A stretch of DNA of 64,000 nt, taken from assembly GCF_014652475.1 (NCBI RefSeq), contig NZ_BMYW01000002.1:124001-188000 (forward strand), given 5' to 3'. This document shows, one piece after another, positions 45,482-53,972 of the stretch. Each line of letters starts with the position of its first letter. Positions within the stretch are counted from its first letter, which is position 1. The stretch is from Vogesella alkaliphila (GTDB lineage Bacteria > Pseudomonadota > Gammaproteobacteria > Burkholderiales > Chromobacteriaceae). The translations under genes and the position numbers were made by a program. The notes beneath the pieces are model-generated. The model made no database searches, was not told where the DNA came from, and was given only the letters and a program-made list of their open reading frames with translations.

Positions 45482-45823
45482 ATGCCGCGTATCATTGTGC
45501 TGCCACACGCCGACCTGTGCCCCGAGGGCGCCGTACTCGACGATGTCGCCACCGGCACCACCGTGTGCGAAGCCCTGCTCGCCCACGACATCGAGATCGA
45601 ACACGCCTGCGAGATGTCCTGCGCCTGCACCACCTGCCACGTCATCGTGCGCGAAGGCTTCAACTCGCTGCCGCCGTCCGACGACCTGGAAGACGACATG
45701 CTGGACAAGGCCTGGGGGCTGGAAGCGCAGTCGCGGCTGTCCTGTCAGGCCATCGTCACCAGCGAAGACCTGGTGGTGGAGATCCCGCGCTACACCATCA
45801 ACCACGCCCGCGAACACCACTGA
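45482..45823 (+). CDS. fdx: ISC-type [2Fe-2S] ferredoxin
   Basis: The ferredoxin that supplies electrons for cluster assembly on IscU. The 113-residue product has the adrenodoxin-type ligand pattern Cys43-x5-Cys49-x2-Cys52 and Cys88 (HACEMSCACTTCHVIV, SRLSCQAI). The ATG at 45482 follows AAGGA at good spacing; a TTG two codons upstream is unlikely. Confidence 0.96.
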   Translation: MPRIIVLPHADLCPEGAVLDDVATGTTVCEALLAHDIEIEHACEMSCACTTCHVIVREGFNSLPPSDDLEDDMLDKAWGLEAQSRLSCQAIVTSEDLVVEIPRYTINHAREHH

Positions 45824-45850
45824 GCCACGCCGCATCCAAGGAGACGTGCC

Positions 45851-46045
45851 ATGAAATGGACCGACATCAACGATATCGCCATCGAACTGTACGAGGCGCA
45901 TCCGGACATCGACCCGACCACCATCCGCTTTACCGACCTGCACAACTGGGTGGTGGAGCTGCCGGGTTTTGACGACGACCACGGCCGCGGCGGCGAAAAG
46001 GTGCTGGAAGCGATCCAGCAGGCCTGGATCAACGAAGCCGACTGA
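45851..46045 (+). CDS. iscX: Fe-S assembly modulator IscX
   Basis: A small acidic protein of 64 residues that binds IscS and modulates its activity, possibly as an iron sensor. The sequence MKWTDINDIAIELYEAHP, RFTDLHNWVVELPGF and the acidic DDDHGRGGEKVLEAIQQAW end match the family. It closes the isc operon and is followed by a terminator at 46071. Confidence 0.96.
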   Translation: MKWTDINDIAIELYEAHPDIDPTTIRFTDLHNWVVELPGFDDDHGRGGEKVLEAIQQAWINEAD

Positions 46046-46047
46046 AC

Positions 46048-46061
46048 AACGTTGGCCGCAA
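46048..46061 (-). repeat. Dispersed 14-bp repeat, copy at 46048 (13/14)
   Basis: AAcGTTGGCCGCAA, 2 bases past the iscX stop and just before the operon terminator. Confidence 0.8.
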
Positions 46062-46070
46062 CAGCCGTCA

Positions 46071-46098
46071 CGCCCTGCCCATTCCGGCAGGGCGTTTT
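46071..46098 (+). terminator. Terminator of the isc operon
   Basis: CGCCCTGCC/GGCAGGGCG, a 9-bp stem with a 6-base loop followed by TTTT. Confidence 0.88.
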
Positions 46099-46163
46099 GC
46101 TTGTCCTGATGCCGGTGCTGGGCTGTAATGCAGCATGACCCTCAATCCTGCACTGGAGCCATC

Positions 46164-46799
46164 ATGCTGACCCTCGTCATCGGCAACAAGAACTTCTCCT
46201 CCTGGTCGCTGCGGCCGTGGCTGGTACTGAAACAGCTGGGCGAGCCGTTCGCCGAGAAACACATCCACCTCTACCACCCGGACAGCAAGCAGCAGCTGCT
46301 GGCGGCCAACCCCGCCGGCAAGGTGCCGGTGCTGTTCGACGGCCTGCTGCGCGTGCACGACTCGCTGGCGATCTGCGAATACCTCGCCGAGCTGTTCCCG
46401 GCGGCGCGGCTGTGGCCGCAGGAGCGCGCCGACCGCGCCGAGGCGCGCGCCATCAGCGCCGAGATGCACGCCGGCTTCACCGCGCTGCGCAGCGAGATGC
46501 CGATGAACGCCTGCCTGCGCACCCAGCTGCAGCCGTCCGCCGACTGCGCCGCCGACATCGCGCGCATTACCGCCATCTGGCGCCAGCTGCGCCAGCGTTT
46601 CGTCGCCGACGGCGACTTCCTGTTCGGCCACTTCGGCATCGCCGACGCCATGTTCGCGCCGGTGGTGCTGCGCTTTGTCAGCTACGGCGTGGCGCTGGAC
46701 CCGGTGTCGCAAGCCTACGCCGACAGCCTGCTGTCGCTGCCGGCGATGCAGCAATGGCTGGATGACGCGGAACTGGAGCAGGCCGCCACCGACGCCTGA
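46164..46799 (+). CDS. Glutathione S-transferase family protein
   Basis: A 211-residue cytosolic GST. The N-terminal thioredoxin-like domain begins LTLVIGNKNFSSWSLRPWLVLK, with the candidate catalytic serines at about 12-13, and has the glutathione-binding GKVPVLFDGLLRVHDSLAICEYLAE motif with the cis-proline. An all-helical C-terminal domain follows. Subfamily and substrate are not identifiable. The start at 46164 has GGAGCC upstream. It lies between the isc terminator and udk. Confidence 0.9.
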   Translation: MLTLVIGNKNFSSWSLRPWLVLKQLGEPFAEKHIHLYHPDSKQQLLAANPAGKVPVLFDGLLRVHDSLAICEYLAELFPAARLWPQERADRAEARAISAEMHAGFTALRSEMPMNACLRTQLQPSADCAADIARITAIWRQLRQRFVADGDFLFGHFGIADAMFAPVVLRFVSYGVALDPVSQAYADSLLSLPAMQQWLDDAELEQAATDA

Positions 46800-46936
46800 G
46801 CATGCCATCGCCGGAAAATAGCCCGCGATGGCTGTTTTCTGGCATATCCGCGGGCCGCAGGCGGCATTGCCGATGGAGAAAATGGCGGCAAGTCATTAGA
46901 ATGGCGGGTTTTTCATTTCGATCGGGCACAGACAAC

Positions 46937-47551
46937 ATGACGACTCCGTTCATCATCGGCGTCGCTGGCGGCAGCGGCAGCGGCAAAACCACGGTGACCC
47001 GCAAGGTGCTGGAAACCATAGGCGCGGAGATGGCGGCGGTGATCGTGCAGGATGACTACTACCGCGACCAGAGCCACCTCAGCTTCGAGCAGCGCCTCGC
47101 CACCAACTACGACCATCCACACGCCTTCGACTGGCCGCTGTTGATCGAGCACATCGACGAGCTGCGCTGCGGCCGCGCCATCGAGATGCCCAGCTACGAC
47201 TTCACCAGGCACACCCGCGCCAGCCGCACCGTGACCATCCAGCCGGCGCCGGTGATCGTGATCGAGGGCCTGTTCCCGCTGTACGACGCCGCGCTGCGCG
47301 AGATGATGTCGCTGAAGATCTTCGTCGACACCGACGCCGACGTGCGTTTCATCCGCCGCCTGAAGCGCGACATCGCCGAACGCGGCCGCACCACCGACAG
47401 CGTGATCGAGCAGTACCTGGCCACGGTGCGCCCGATGCACAACCAGTTCATCGAGCCGACCAAGCGCTTTGCCGACGTGATCCTGCCGCACGGCGCCAAC
47501 GATCCGGCGGTGGACATCATCACCACCAAGGTGGCCAGCCTGATCGCCTGA
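46937..47551 (+). CDS. udk: Uridine kinase
   Basis: Phosphorylates uridine and cytidine in pyrimidine salvage. The 204-residue product has the P-loop GGSGSGKTT (11-19), VQDDYYRDQSHL, NYDHPHAFDWPLL, YDFTRHTR and the RRLKRDIAERGRTTDSVIEQY signature. The ATG at 46937 is the family start; the ORF can be read back to 46802 without similarity. A strong terminator follows. Confidence 0.96.
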   Translation: MTTPFIIGVAGGSGSGKTTVTRKVLETIGAEMAAVIVQDDYYRDQSHLSFEQRLATNYDHPHAFDWPLLIEHIDELRCGRAIEMPSYDFTRHTRASRTVTIQPAPVIVIEGLFPLYDAALREMMSLKIFVDTDADVRFIRRLKRDIAERGRTTDSVIEQYLATVRPMHNQFIEPTKRFADVILPHGANDPAVDIITTKVASLIA

Positions 47552-47571
47552 CGCACCACCACACACGCGAC

Positions 47572-47607
47572 AAGGGCGTGTCTCCGTCACGGAGGCACGC
47601 CCTTTTT
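47572..47607 (+). terminator. Terminator of udk
   Basis: AAGGGCGTG/CACGCCCTT with an inner CTCCGTCACGGAG stem, followed by a T6 run that leads directly into a perfect dispersed-repeat copy. Confidence 0.92.
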
Positions 47608-47620
47608 TGCGGCCAACCTT
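47607..47620 (+). repeat. Dispersed 14-bp repeat, perfect copy at 47607
   Basis: TTGCGGCCAACCTT, 14/14; its first Ts are the end of the udk terminator T tract. Confidence 0.9.
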
Positions 47621-47632
47621 GCGCCGTGGCGC

Positions 47633-48673
47633 TTACGGCAGCGCCAGCAGCGACAGCACGCGGTAGCGGCTGACGCCCAGCAGCGCCGGCACCACCTCGT
47701 ACAGCCCCGACTCGCTGTCCGGTGTGTTGAAGCGGGCGTTGAAATCGTTGACGAAGCCGTCGGCCCACAGCTGCTCGCTCATCTGCGACAGCTGCGCGAT
47801 GGCGTGGCGCACCTCGGCCATCGCGCGGCTGATGGCGGCGCGCGACAGCTGCAGCTGGTCCAGCGCGCGCAGCACCTTCTGCAGCGTCTGGCGGGTGCCG
47901 GCGTGGTCCGCGCTTTGCCACTGCTGCGGCTGCAGCGCCTGCTCGGTCGGCTGCAGTTTCAGGTGCTGCGGCTGGCCGGCCGGGAAGCGGATGCCGCCGC
48001 CGCGCAGGCTGAAGCGTTCGCGCACGCCCTGCCATGCCTCTTCCGCCACCGAAAACTGCAATTGTCCCTGCTCGTCCAGCTGCGGCTGGATGCCGGACGG
48101 CGCCAGCGCGCGGCCGAGCGCGGCCAGCAGCGCCGACTCGCTCAGCGGCTCGCCGACCTGGACCGCCGCCGGGCCGCTGCCCGGCTCGCCGGTGAAGAAC
48201 ACCAGCGTTTCCGCCGCGCCCTGGGTCAGGTTGGCGACCTCCAGGCCGCGCACGGTGAAGGTCTGCCGCGCGTCGGCGGCGAGGCGGAACTGCAGGCGGC
48301 TGTCTAGGCTGCCGCCGCTGGCCACGCCACGCTGCGACCACTGCTGCGCCACCTGCTCGATGCCGCGCGCCAGCCGCGCGCTGTCCACCCGCCGTTGCGT
48401 CAGCTGGCCGCTGAGTTCGCCCTTGAGCGCCTCCAGCTGGCCGGCGAGGCCGTCGACAAAGCCGAGCGCGCGCTGCGCCGCGGTCAGCTGCTGGTTGAGC
48501 TGGCTGCTGTAGCGCCAGTTGTCGCCGCCGTGGCGGCGTGGCGCCGGCGACGCCGCGCTGCTGGTGGTGGCGGCCGGTTCGGTCGTGACATTGCCGGCCG
48601 GCGCCGGACTGCCGGCAGCGGTGCGCGCCAGCGGCTGGCGCGGGCTGTCCAGATGAAGCGAGGAGCGGGTCAT
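47633..48673 (-). CDS. Unrecognised flagellar-locus protein (possible LafW-like hook-associated protein)
   Basis: A 346-residue protein that I do not recognise with confidence. The first 55 residues are Pro/Ala/Ser/Thr-rich and disordered-looking. Residues about 56-110 look helical and amphipathic (SSQLNQQLTAAQRALGFVDGLAGQLEALKGEL), and a second helical block (about 265-320, KVLRALDQLQLSRAAISRAMAEVRHAIAQL) lies near the C-terminus, flanking a beta-rich middle. Such terminal helices resemble axial flagellar proteins. It directly follows flgL with a 13-base junction, the position of lafW in Flag-2 loci. A hook-associated or filament-cap role is a guess. Confidence 0.5.
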   Translation of the reverse strand: MTRSSLHLDSPRQPLARTAAGSPAPAGNVTTEPAATTSSAASPAPRRHGGDNWRYSSQLNQQLTAAQRALGFVDGLAGQLEALKGELSGQLTQRRVDSARLARGIEQVAQQWSQRGVASGGSLDSRLQFRLAADARQTFTVRGLEVANLTQGAAETLVFFTGEPGSGPAAVQVGEPLSESALLAALGRALAPSGIQPQLDEQGQLQFSVAEEAWQGVRERFSLRGGGIRFPAGQPQHLKLQPTEQALQPQQWQSADHAGTRQTLQKVLRALDQLQLSRAAISRAMAEVRHAIAQLSQMSEQLWADGFVNDFNARFNTPDSESGLYEVVPALLGVSRYRVLSLLALP

Positions 48674-48674
48674 G

Positions 48675-48688
48675 ATGCGGCCAACCTT
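48675..48688 (+). repeat. Dispersed 14-bp repeat, copy at 48675 (13/14)
   Basis: aTGCGGCCAACCTT fills the junction between flgL and the next gene; on minus its AAGG overlaps the flgL TAA stop and sits at ribosome-binding distance from the next ATG. Confidence 0.8.
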
Positions 48689-49598
48689 ACAGCACGTCGA
48701 ACAGCGTCAGGCTGCTGACGCGGCCGTAGGCCTTCTGGCTGGACTGCAGCGCCAGCATGTAGCTGTTCATGTTGATATTGGCCTGCGCGTAATCCAGGCT
48801 TTCCAGCTGGGTGATGCTCTGCTGGTTGGAGAGACTGACGTTGCCGTGGTTGTCGGCCATCATCTGCAAGGTGTTCTGGCTGCTGCCCAGCTGCGAGATC
48901 TTGCTGGTATTGCGGTTGTGCGCCACGTCCAGCGCCTGCAGCGTGGCGCGCAGCTGGCTGCCGGTGGCCGGATCCTGCGGGTTCAGCGCCGGGTCCTGCA
49001 GCACGGCGATGGTCGCGTCCAGGCTGTTGAGGAAATCCGGCAGGTGTTCCAGCGTCACGTTGGCCGCCTGGGTCACGCCGTGGCCGACCATCACCTGCTG
49101 CGGCTGGCTGTTGCCGGTGAAGCTGTAGCGGCTGCCGGCCGGCTGCGCCGCATCGAGGCTCAGCGCCGGCTGCGCGATGGCGGTGCCGGAGAACAGGTGA
49201 CGCCCCTCCTGGTCCTTGGTGTTGGCGGCGTAGAACAGGCTGTCGCGCAGGCTCTGCAGCGGCCCGGCCATGTCGCGCAGATCCTGCGCGGTGTAGCTGC
49301 CCTCCAGTGCCATCAGCAGCAGGTCGCGCACGTCGAGCATGTCGCGCCCCATGCCGGCCAGGTAGGACTCGTTCACCGACAGCTTGCTGCGCACGCTGGC
49401 GATGTTGTCGCGGTACTGGCCCAGCGCCGCCTCCTCGCGCCCCAGGCGCAGCAGGCGCACGCTGGCGATCGGGTCGTCGGACGGCAGCAGCAGGCGCTTG
49501 CCGGACGACATCTGCTGCAGCAGCTCGGCGGTCTTGGCGCTGGTCTGGTCCAGCGCCAGGCTCATGGTGGTGTGGTACTGGGTACTGGCGATGCGCAT
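48687..49598 (-). CDS. flgL: Flagellar hook-filament junction protein FlgL
   Basis: The second hook-associated protein (HAP3), linking hook to filament. The 303-residue product has flagellin-like N- and C-terminal helices: MRIASTQYHTTMSLALDQTSAKTAELLQQMSSGKRLLLPSDDP at the N-terminus (shown as pattern SSGKRLLLPSDDP, about 31-43) and YAQANINMNSYMLALQSSQKAYGRVSSLTLFDVL at the end. It follows flgK by 10 bases on minus and is the penultimate gene of the flg operon. Confidence 0.93.
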   Translation of the reverse strand: MRIASTQYHTTMSLALDQTSAKTAELLQQMSSGKRLLLPSDDPIASVRLLRLGREEAALGQYRDNIASVRSKLSVNESYLAGMGRDMLDVRDLLLMALEGSYTAQDLRDMAGPLQSLRDSLFYAANTKDQEGRHLFSGTAIAQPALSLDAAQPAGSRYSFTGNSQPQQVMVGHGVTQAANVTLEHLPDFLNSLDATIAVLQDPALNPQDPATGSQLRATLQALDVAHNRNTSKISQLGSSQNTLQMMADNHGNVSLSNQQSITQLESLDYAQANINMNSYMLALQSSQKAYGRVSSLTLFDVL

Positions 49599-49608
49599 CG
49601 GCGGCTCC

Positions 49609-50982
49609 TTACAACATGGCCAGCGTGCTGTCGAACAGCTCGTTGGCGACGGCGATCACCTTCATGTTCGCCTGGTACATTTTCTGGAATTCGATCAGGT
49701 TGACCGCTTCTTCGTCGTTGTTGACGCTGCTGGTCGACTTCCAGCTGCTCTCCGCCTCCGCGCGCACCACCTCGGCGGTGCTCAGCGCCGCCTTGTTCTG
49801 CTGGCTGTCGATGGCGAGGCGGCCGGTGAGCTGCGAGTAGGCGTCGCTCAGAGTCACGCTGCCAAGGCCGGGGATCACCACCTGCTGATCCTTCACCGCG
49901 ATCAGCGCCAGCAGGTTCTGGCTGTCGCCGGCGGCAGTGGCGTCGCCGGAGAAACCCAGCTGCGACGACTGGATCGCGGCCAGCTGCAGCATGCCGTCGG
50001 CGCTGGCGGCGTCGAACACGAACAGCGGCGCGCCGGGGTTGCCGGCCATGTCGAAACCGGCGGCCAGCTGGCCGTTGACGCGATCGGCCAGCTCCTGCGC
50101 CAGCGTGCTTACCGCCGCCACCATCGGGCGCAGCACCGCGCGTTCGTAGTGGTTGAGGCCGCCGAGCTGGCCGCCGACATTGTCGTTGGCCAGCACGAAG
50201 GTTTCCTGCGCGAAGGCCAGCGTCACCCGCTGCGAGCCGTCGGGCTGCGTGCTGCTGCCGAGGGTGGCGGCGGTGTCGCCCATCACCAGCGGCTGGCCGC
50301 TGCGCAGGGTCAGGCTCTTGCTGCCATCCGGCTGCGACATCACCCGCACGTCGACCAGCGCCGCCAGCTGGTCGATCTGGCGGTCGCGCTCGTCGAGCAG
50401 GCCGGAGGTGTTCACCTCCGACGACTGTACCGCGGCGATCTTGGCGTTGAGGGCCGCGATATTGCCGGACAGGCTGTTGATCTGGGTCAGCGTGGCGGCC
50501 CGCTGTTCGTTGACCGACGCCTGCTGCGTGGCGTAGACGCGGTTGAGGTGGTTGACGCGCTGCGCCAGCGCGCCGGCTTCGCTGATCACCTGGTCGCGCA
50601 GCGGGCTGGAGCCGACATCGGCGCTGACCGCGTTCAGCGCGGCGTAGAATTTGTCGAGGCCGACCGACAGGCTGCTGCCGCTGTTGCCCATCACCTGTTC
50701 CAGCTGGGTGTAGTAGGGGCGCGCCGCACTCAGCTCGCCGCGGCTGGCCGCCGCCTGCCACAGCTGCAGGTTCTTGTAGTCGTCGCTGAAGCGGCGGATG
50801 GCGGCAACGTCGACGCCGGAGCCGGCGCTGTGCGGATCGCCGGCGTTGGGCACCAGCGTGGCCAGCACCACGCCCTGGCGCGAGTAGCCGGGGGTCATCA
50901 CGTTGGCGATGTTCTGGCTGACGGTATTGAGCGCGGCCTGGGCGGCGGCGGTACCGGACAGCGCGTTGTGCACCATGCGCAT
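49609..50982 (-). CDS. flgK: Flagellar hook-associated protein FlgK
   Basis: HAP1, the first hook-filament junction protein. The 457-residue product has the rod/hook N-terminal motif (ALSGTAAAQAALNTVSQNIANVMTPGYSRQG, about 8-38) and the C-terminal axial signature NLIEFQKMYQANMKVIAVANELFDSTLAML. It is shorter than E. coli FlgK (547), mostly in the central variable domain. A second in-frame ATG at codon 3 is a possible start. Confidence 0.95.
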   Translation of the reverse strand: MRMVHNALSGTAAAQAALNTVSQNIANVMTPGYSRQGVVLATLVPNAGDPHSAGSGVDVAAIRRFSDDYKNLQLWQAAASRGELSAARPYYTQLEQVMGNSGSSLSVGLDKFYAALNAVSADVGSSPLRDQVISEAGALAQRVNHLNRVYATQQASVNEQRAATLTQINSLSGNIAALNAKIAAVQSSEVNTSGLLDERDRQIDQLAALVDVRVMSQPDGSKSLTLRSGQPLVMGDTAATLGSSTQPDGSQRVTLAFAQETFVLANDNVGGQLGGLNHYERAVLRPMVAAVSTLAQELADRVNGQLAAGFDMAGNPGAPLFVFDAASADGMLQLAAIQSSQLGFSGDATAAGDSQNLLALIAVKDQQVVIPGLGSVTLSDAYSQLTGRLAIDSQQNKAALSTAEVVRAEAESSWKSTSSVNNDEEAVNLIEFQKMYQANMKVIAVANELFDSTLAML

Positions 50983-50991
50983 AGCGTAACC

Positions 50992-51420
50992 TTACTGACG
51001 GAATGGGAGATTCACCGGCATCGCGAAGGCAGCGAGTTCGCTGCCGCTACCGGCCTGTACCGGGGAATAAGCGACCGCCGCCGGCGATTCCTTAAGTGGC
51101 GGCGCCGCATTTTGCGGCAGCAGCTGCGCGATCAGCACCTCGCTGATGCCGAAGCGGCGCTCGCGCGCCAGCTGCTCGGCGATCGCCATGTCGGCAAAAT
51201 CGAGCATGTCGCTGTTGATGCTGTCGGCAAAGATGCTGTCTTCTCCGGCCATGCTGCGCGTCGCCTTGCGCATCTGCGCCAGCATCTCCTTGATGAACAG
51301 CGCCTCGAAGCCTTCCGCCGCGCGCTCGATCTGCTGCCGCTGCGCCGGCGCGATCGCCGGTGTGCCGTCGGCGTTTGCGGCCAACCTTGCGCCGCCGTCC
51401 GGGGAAAAAACCGTTTCCAT
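50992..51420 (-). CDS. flgJ: Flagellar rod-capping protein FlgJ, N-terminal domain only
   Basis: Rod cap/rod-binding protein of 142 residues. The rod-binding domain (IERAAEGFEALFIKEMLAQMRKA, FADSINSDMLDFADMAIAEQLA) is complete, but the muramidase/glucosaminidase domain fused to it in E. coli and Salmonella is absent. A matching enzyme domain is encoded separately at 58238-58939. The start at 51420 overlaps the flgI TGA (TGATG). A perfect dispersed-repeat copy sits in codons 11-15. Confidence 0.92.
   Translation of the reverse strand: METVFSPDGGARLAANADGTPAIAPAQRQQIERAAEGFEALFIKEMLAQMRKATRSMAGEDSIFADSINSDMLDFADMAIAEQLARERRFGISEVLIAQLLPQNAAPPLKESPAAVAYSPVQAGSGSELAAFAMPVNLPFRQ
51375..51388 (+). 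repeat. Dispersed 14-bp repeat, perfect copy at 51375
   Basis: TTGCGGCCAACCTT, 14/14, near the 5' end of flgJ, encoding R-L-A-A-N on minus. Confidence 0.9.
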
Positions 51421-52520
51421 CAGATCACCACCAGTTCGCCGTCGATGGCGCCGGCCTGATCCAGCGCCTGCAGGATGGCCATGATGTCGTCCGGGGTGGC
51501 GCCGGTGCTGTTGACGGTGTCGATGATGCTCTGCAGCCGCGCGCCGGCCGGCCACTGGAACATGCGGCCCTCGCCCTGCTCCACCCGCAGCTGCGACTCC
51601 GGCACCGTGGTGGTGGTGCCGTTGCTGAAGGCGCCGGGCTGGCTGACCTGCTGCCGCTCGGAAATCACCACCTTCAGGCTGCCGTGCGACACTGCGGCCG
51701 GACGTACCGTCACCCCCTGGCTGACCACCACGGTGCCGGTGCGCGAATTGAACACCACCTTGGGCAGTTCGCCGCCGACGTTGACGTTCAGCGCCTGCAG
51801 CCTTGCGACGAAGGCGACGCGCGCGGTCGGGTCCGTCGGGGCCTGCACCTCGATGGCGGTGGCGTTGCGGGTGCTGGCGATGCGGCCGTAGCGCTGGTTG
51901 ATGGCGTTGACCACGTTGGTCGCGGTCTCGAAATTGGGTTTCTTCAGGCTGAGATGCACGCTCGGGCCGCTGTCGAAATCGCTGGCGATCTCGCGCTCCA
52001 CCGAGGCACCGTTGGGAATGCGGCCGGAGGTCGGCGTGTTGACGGTGATGCTGGAGCCGCTCTTGCCCTGCGCCGACAGCCCGGCGATCACCACATTGCC
52101 CTGCGCCAGCGCGTAGATCTCGCCGTCGGCGGCGCGCAGCTGCGTCAGCAGCAGGGTGCCGCCGCGCAGGCTCTTGGCGTCGCCCAGCGACGACACCGTG
52201 ACGTCGATGGTCTGGCCGCGGCGGTAGCCCGGCGGCAGCACCGCGCTGACCGTCACCGCCGCCACGTTCTTCACCTTGGGATCGGCCTGCTCGCCCTGCT
52301 GCAGGCCCAGCTGTTTCAGCAGGTTGGCCACCGCCTGGCCGGTGAACTTGACCTGCGAATTGTCGCCGCTGCCGTCGAGGCCGACCACGATGCCGTAGCC
52401 GACCAGCTGGTTGTCGCGGATGCCCTCGACATGCACCAGGTTGCGCAAGGGCTGCGCCTGCGCCGGGAGGAGGCTGCCGCACAGCAGCAGCGCGAACAGC
52501 AGGGTAAGGAATTTCGGCAT
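51420..52520 (-). CDS. flgI: Flagellar P-ring protein FlgI
   Basis: Forms the periplasmic P ring around the rod. The 366-residue product has a Sec signal peptide ([22 protein letters not shown]), then [28 protein letters not shown], the family signature, and the C-terminal [26 protein letters not shown] end. The start at 52520 gives a proper signal peptide; eight codons upstream are discarded. It overlaps flgJ by one base. Confidence 0.96.
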   Translation of the reverse strand: MPKFLTLLFALLLCGSLLPAQAQPLRNLVHVEGIRDNQLVGYGIVVGLDGSGDNSQVKFTGQAVANLLKQLGLQQGEQADPKVKNVAAVTVSAVLPPGYRRGQTIDVTVSSLGDAKSLRGGTLLLTQLRAADGEIYALAQGNVVIAGLSAQGKSGSSITVNTPTSGRIPNGASVEREIASDFDSGPSVHLSLKKPNFETATNVVNAINQRYGRIASTRNATAIEVQAPTDPTARVAFVARLQALNVNVGGELPKVVFNSRTGTVVVSQGVTVRPAAVSHGSLKVVISERQQVSQPGAFSNGTTTTVPESQLRVEQGEGRMFQWPAGARLQSIIDTVNSTGATPDDIMAILQALDQAGAIDGELVVI

Positions 52521-52528
52521 GATGTCTC

Positions 52529-53173
52529 TTAGAACGGCATCCACGGACTGGTAAAGAAGCGCGTCAGCCAGCCGGGGGCGTTGGCGTCGCTGAGCGCGCC
52601 GCGGCCGGAATAGGCGATGCGGGCATTGGCGATGCGCAGCGAGGACACGCGGTTGCGCGCGTCGATGTCGTCGCTGCGCACGTAGCCGGCCAGGCGCAGG
52701 AATTCCTCGCCCTGGTTCAGCGTCAGCTGCTTCTCGCCCTTGATCAGCAGCAGGCCGTTGGGCAGCACCTGCTGCACGATCACGGTCAGCGCGCCGGACA
52801 GGCTGTTCTGCTGCGATGAGCTGGCGTTGCCGTCAAACTCGCGGCCGGCGGAGATGCCGACCTGGGTATCGAACTCGCGGGTGCCGATGATGGACGGGGT
52901 GATGCTGACGCCGGACTGCTTGTCGAAGCTGGTGCCGGCGCTCTTGCTGGCCTGGGTGGTTTCTTCCAGCAGCACCGTCAGCACGTCGCCGCTGCGAAAG
53001 GCGCGCCGGTCGGACAGCAGCGACCAGCCGGCGGCCGGGTTGAACACGCCGCCGGCTACACCCCGCGCCGCCACCTCTTCCACCGGTGGCGGCGGCAGCT
53101 CCTCGCTGTCGCGCGCCAGCGGCAGCTGCGCGCAGGCCGACAGCAGCAGCAACAGCGGCAGCAGCGCCTTCAT
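52529..53173 (-). CDS. flgH: Flagellar L-ring lipoprotein FlgH
   Basis: Forms the outer-membrane L ring. The 214-residue product has a lipobox ([10 protein letters not shown], Cys near 14), then the FlgH core: [31 protein letters not shown] and [36 protein letters not shown] (given as regions about 50-85 and 135-170). The start ATG overlaps the flgG stop (ATGA). Confidence 0.95.
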   Translation of the reverse strand: MKALLPLLLLLSACAQLPLARDSEELPPPPVEEVAARGVAGGVFNPAAGWSLLSDRRAFRSGDVLTVLLEETTQASKSAGTSFDKQSGVSITPSIIGTREFDTQVGISAGREFDGNASSSQQNSLSGALTVIVQQVLPNGLLLIKGEKQLTLNQGEEFLRLAGYVRSDDIDARNRVSSLRIANARIAYSGRGALSDANAPGWLTRFFTSPWMPF

Positions 53174-53958
53174 CGCACCGCCTGCGCCAGGTTCTGCATC
53201 ATGTTGTCGGCGGCGGACAGCACCTTGGTGTTCATCTCGTAGGTACGCTGCGCGGCGATCATGTCCACCATTTCCTCCACCACCTGCACGTTGGAGCCTT
53301 CCAGCGCGCGCTGGCGCAGCTTGCCCAGCGCGTCGCTGCCGGGGTTGCCGACCACGGCCTCGCCGCTGGCGGTGGTCTGCTGGAACAGGTTGTCGCCCAG
53401 CGCCAAGAGGCCGGTGGGGTTGACGAAGTTGGCCAGCGTCAGCTGCCCGACCTCGGTGGTGGCGGTGCCGCCGGACAGCGTCACCGACACCATGCCGCTG
53501 TCGCTGATGTTGACCGCGGTGGTGTCCGCCGGCAGCGTGATCGCCGGCAGCAGCGGCAGGCCCTGCGCGTTGACCAGGCGGCCCTCGGCGTTGACCTGCA
53601 GCTGGCCGGCGCGGGTGTAGCCGGTTTCGCCGTTGGCCATCTGCACCTGCAGAAAGCCCTGGCCGACGATGGCCACGTCCAGCGCCTGGCCGGTGGTGTT
53701 GATGCTGCCGGTGGTGAAGATCTTCTGGGTGCCGACCAGGCGGGTGCCGTTGCCCAGCTGCACGCCGGACGGCGACAGGTTGTTGTCGTCCACCTGCGCG
53801 CCGGGCTGGCGTTCCACCTGGTAGAACAGGTCTTCGAACACCATGCGGTCGCGCTTGAAGCCGACGGTGTTGGCGTTGGCGAGGTTGTTGGCGATGGCGC
53901 CCAGGCGCGCGTCCTGCGCCTGGATGCCGGTCTTGCTGATCCACAGTGCTGGATTCAT
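53170..53958 (-). CDS. flgG: Flagellar distal rod protein FlgG
   Basis: The distal rod subunit, 262 residues. It has the N-terminal rod signature ISKTGIQAQDARLGAIANNLANANTVGFKRDR, the FlgG-specific NGTRLVGTQKIFTTGSINTTGQALDVAI segment and the C-terminal EEMVDMIAAQRTYEMNTKVLSAADNMMQ (regions about 8-38, 80-105 and 225-255). It overlaps flgH by four bases and follows flgF by 14. Confidence 0.95.
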   Translation of the reverse strand: MNPALWISKTGIQAQDARLGAIANNLANANTVGFKRDRMVFEDLFYQVERQPGAQVDDNNLSPSGVQLGNGTRLVGTQKIFTTGSINTTGQALDVAIVGQGFLQVQMANGETGYTRAGQLQVNAEGRLVNAQGLPLLPAITLPADTTAVNISDSGMVSVTLSGGTATTEVGQLTLANFVNPTGLLALGDNLFQQTTASGEAVVGNPGSDALGKLRQRALEGSNVQVVEEMVDMIAAQRTYEMNTKVLSAADNMMQNLAQAVR

Positions 53959-53972
53959 GGTGGTTTCTCCTG

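Noticed and set aside
42069-48689. Many short open frames that begin M-R-P-T-L
   Set aside because: They start at ATGCGGCCAACCTT copies of the dispersed repeat; the shared N-terminus reflects the DNA repeat, not a protein family.
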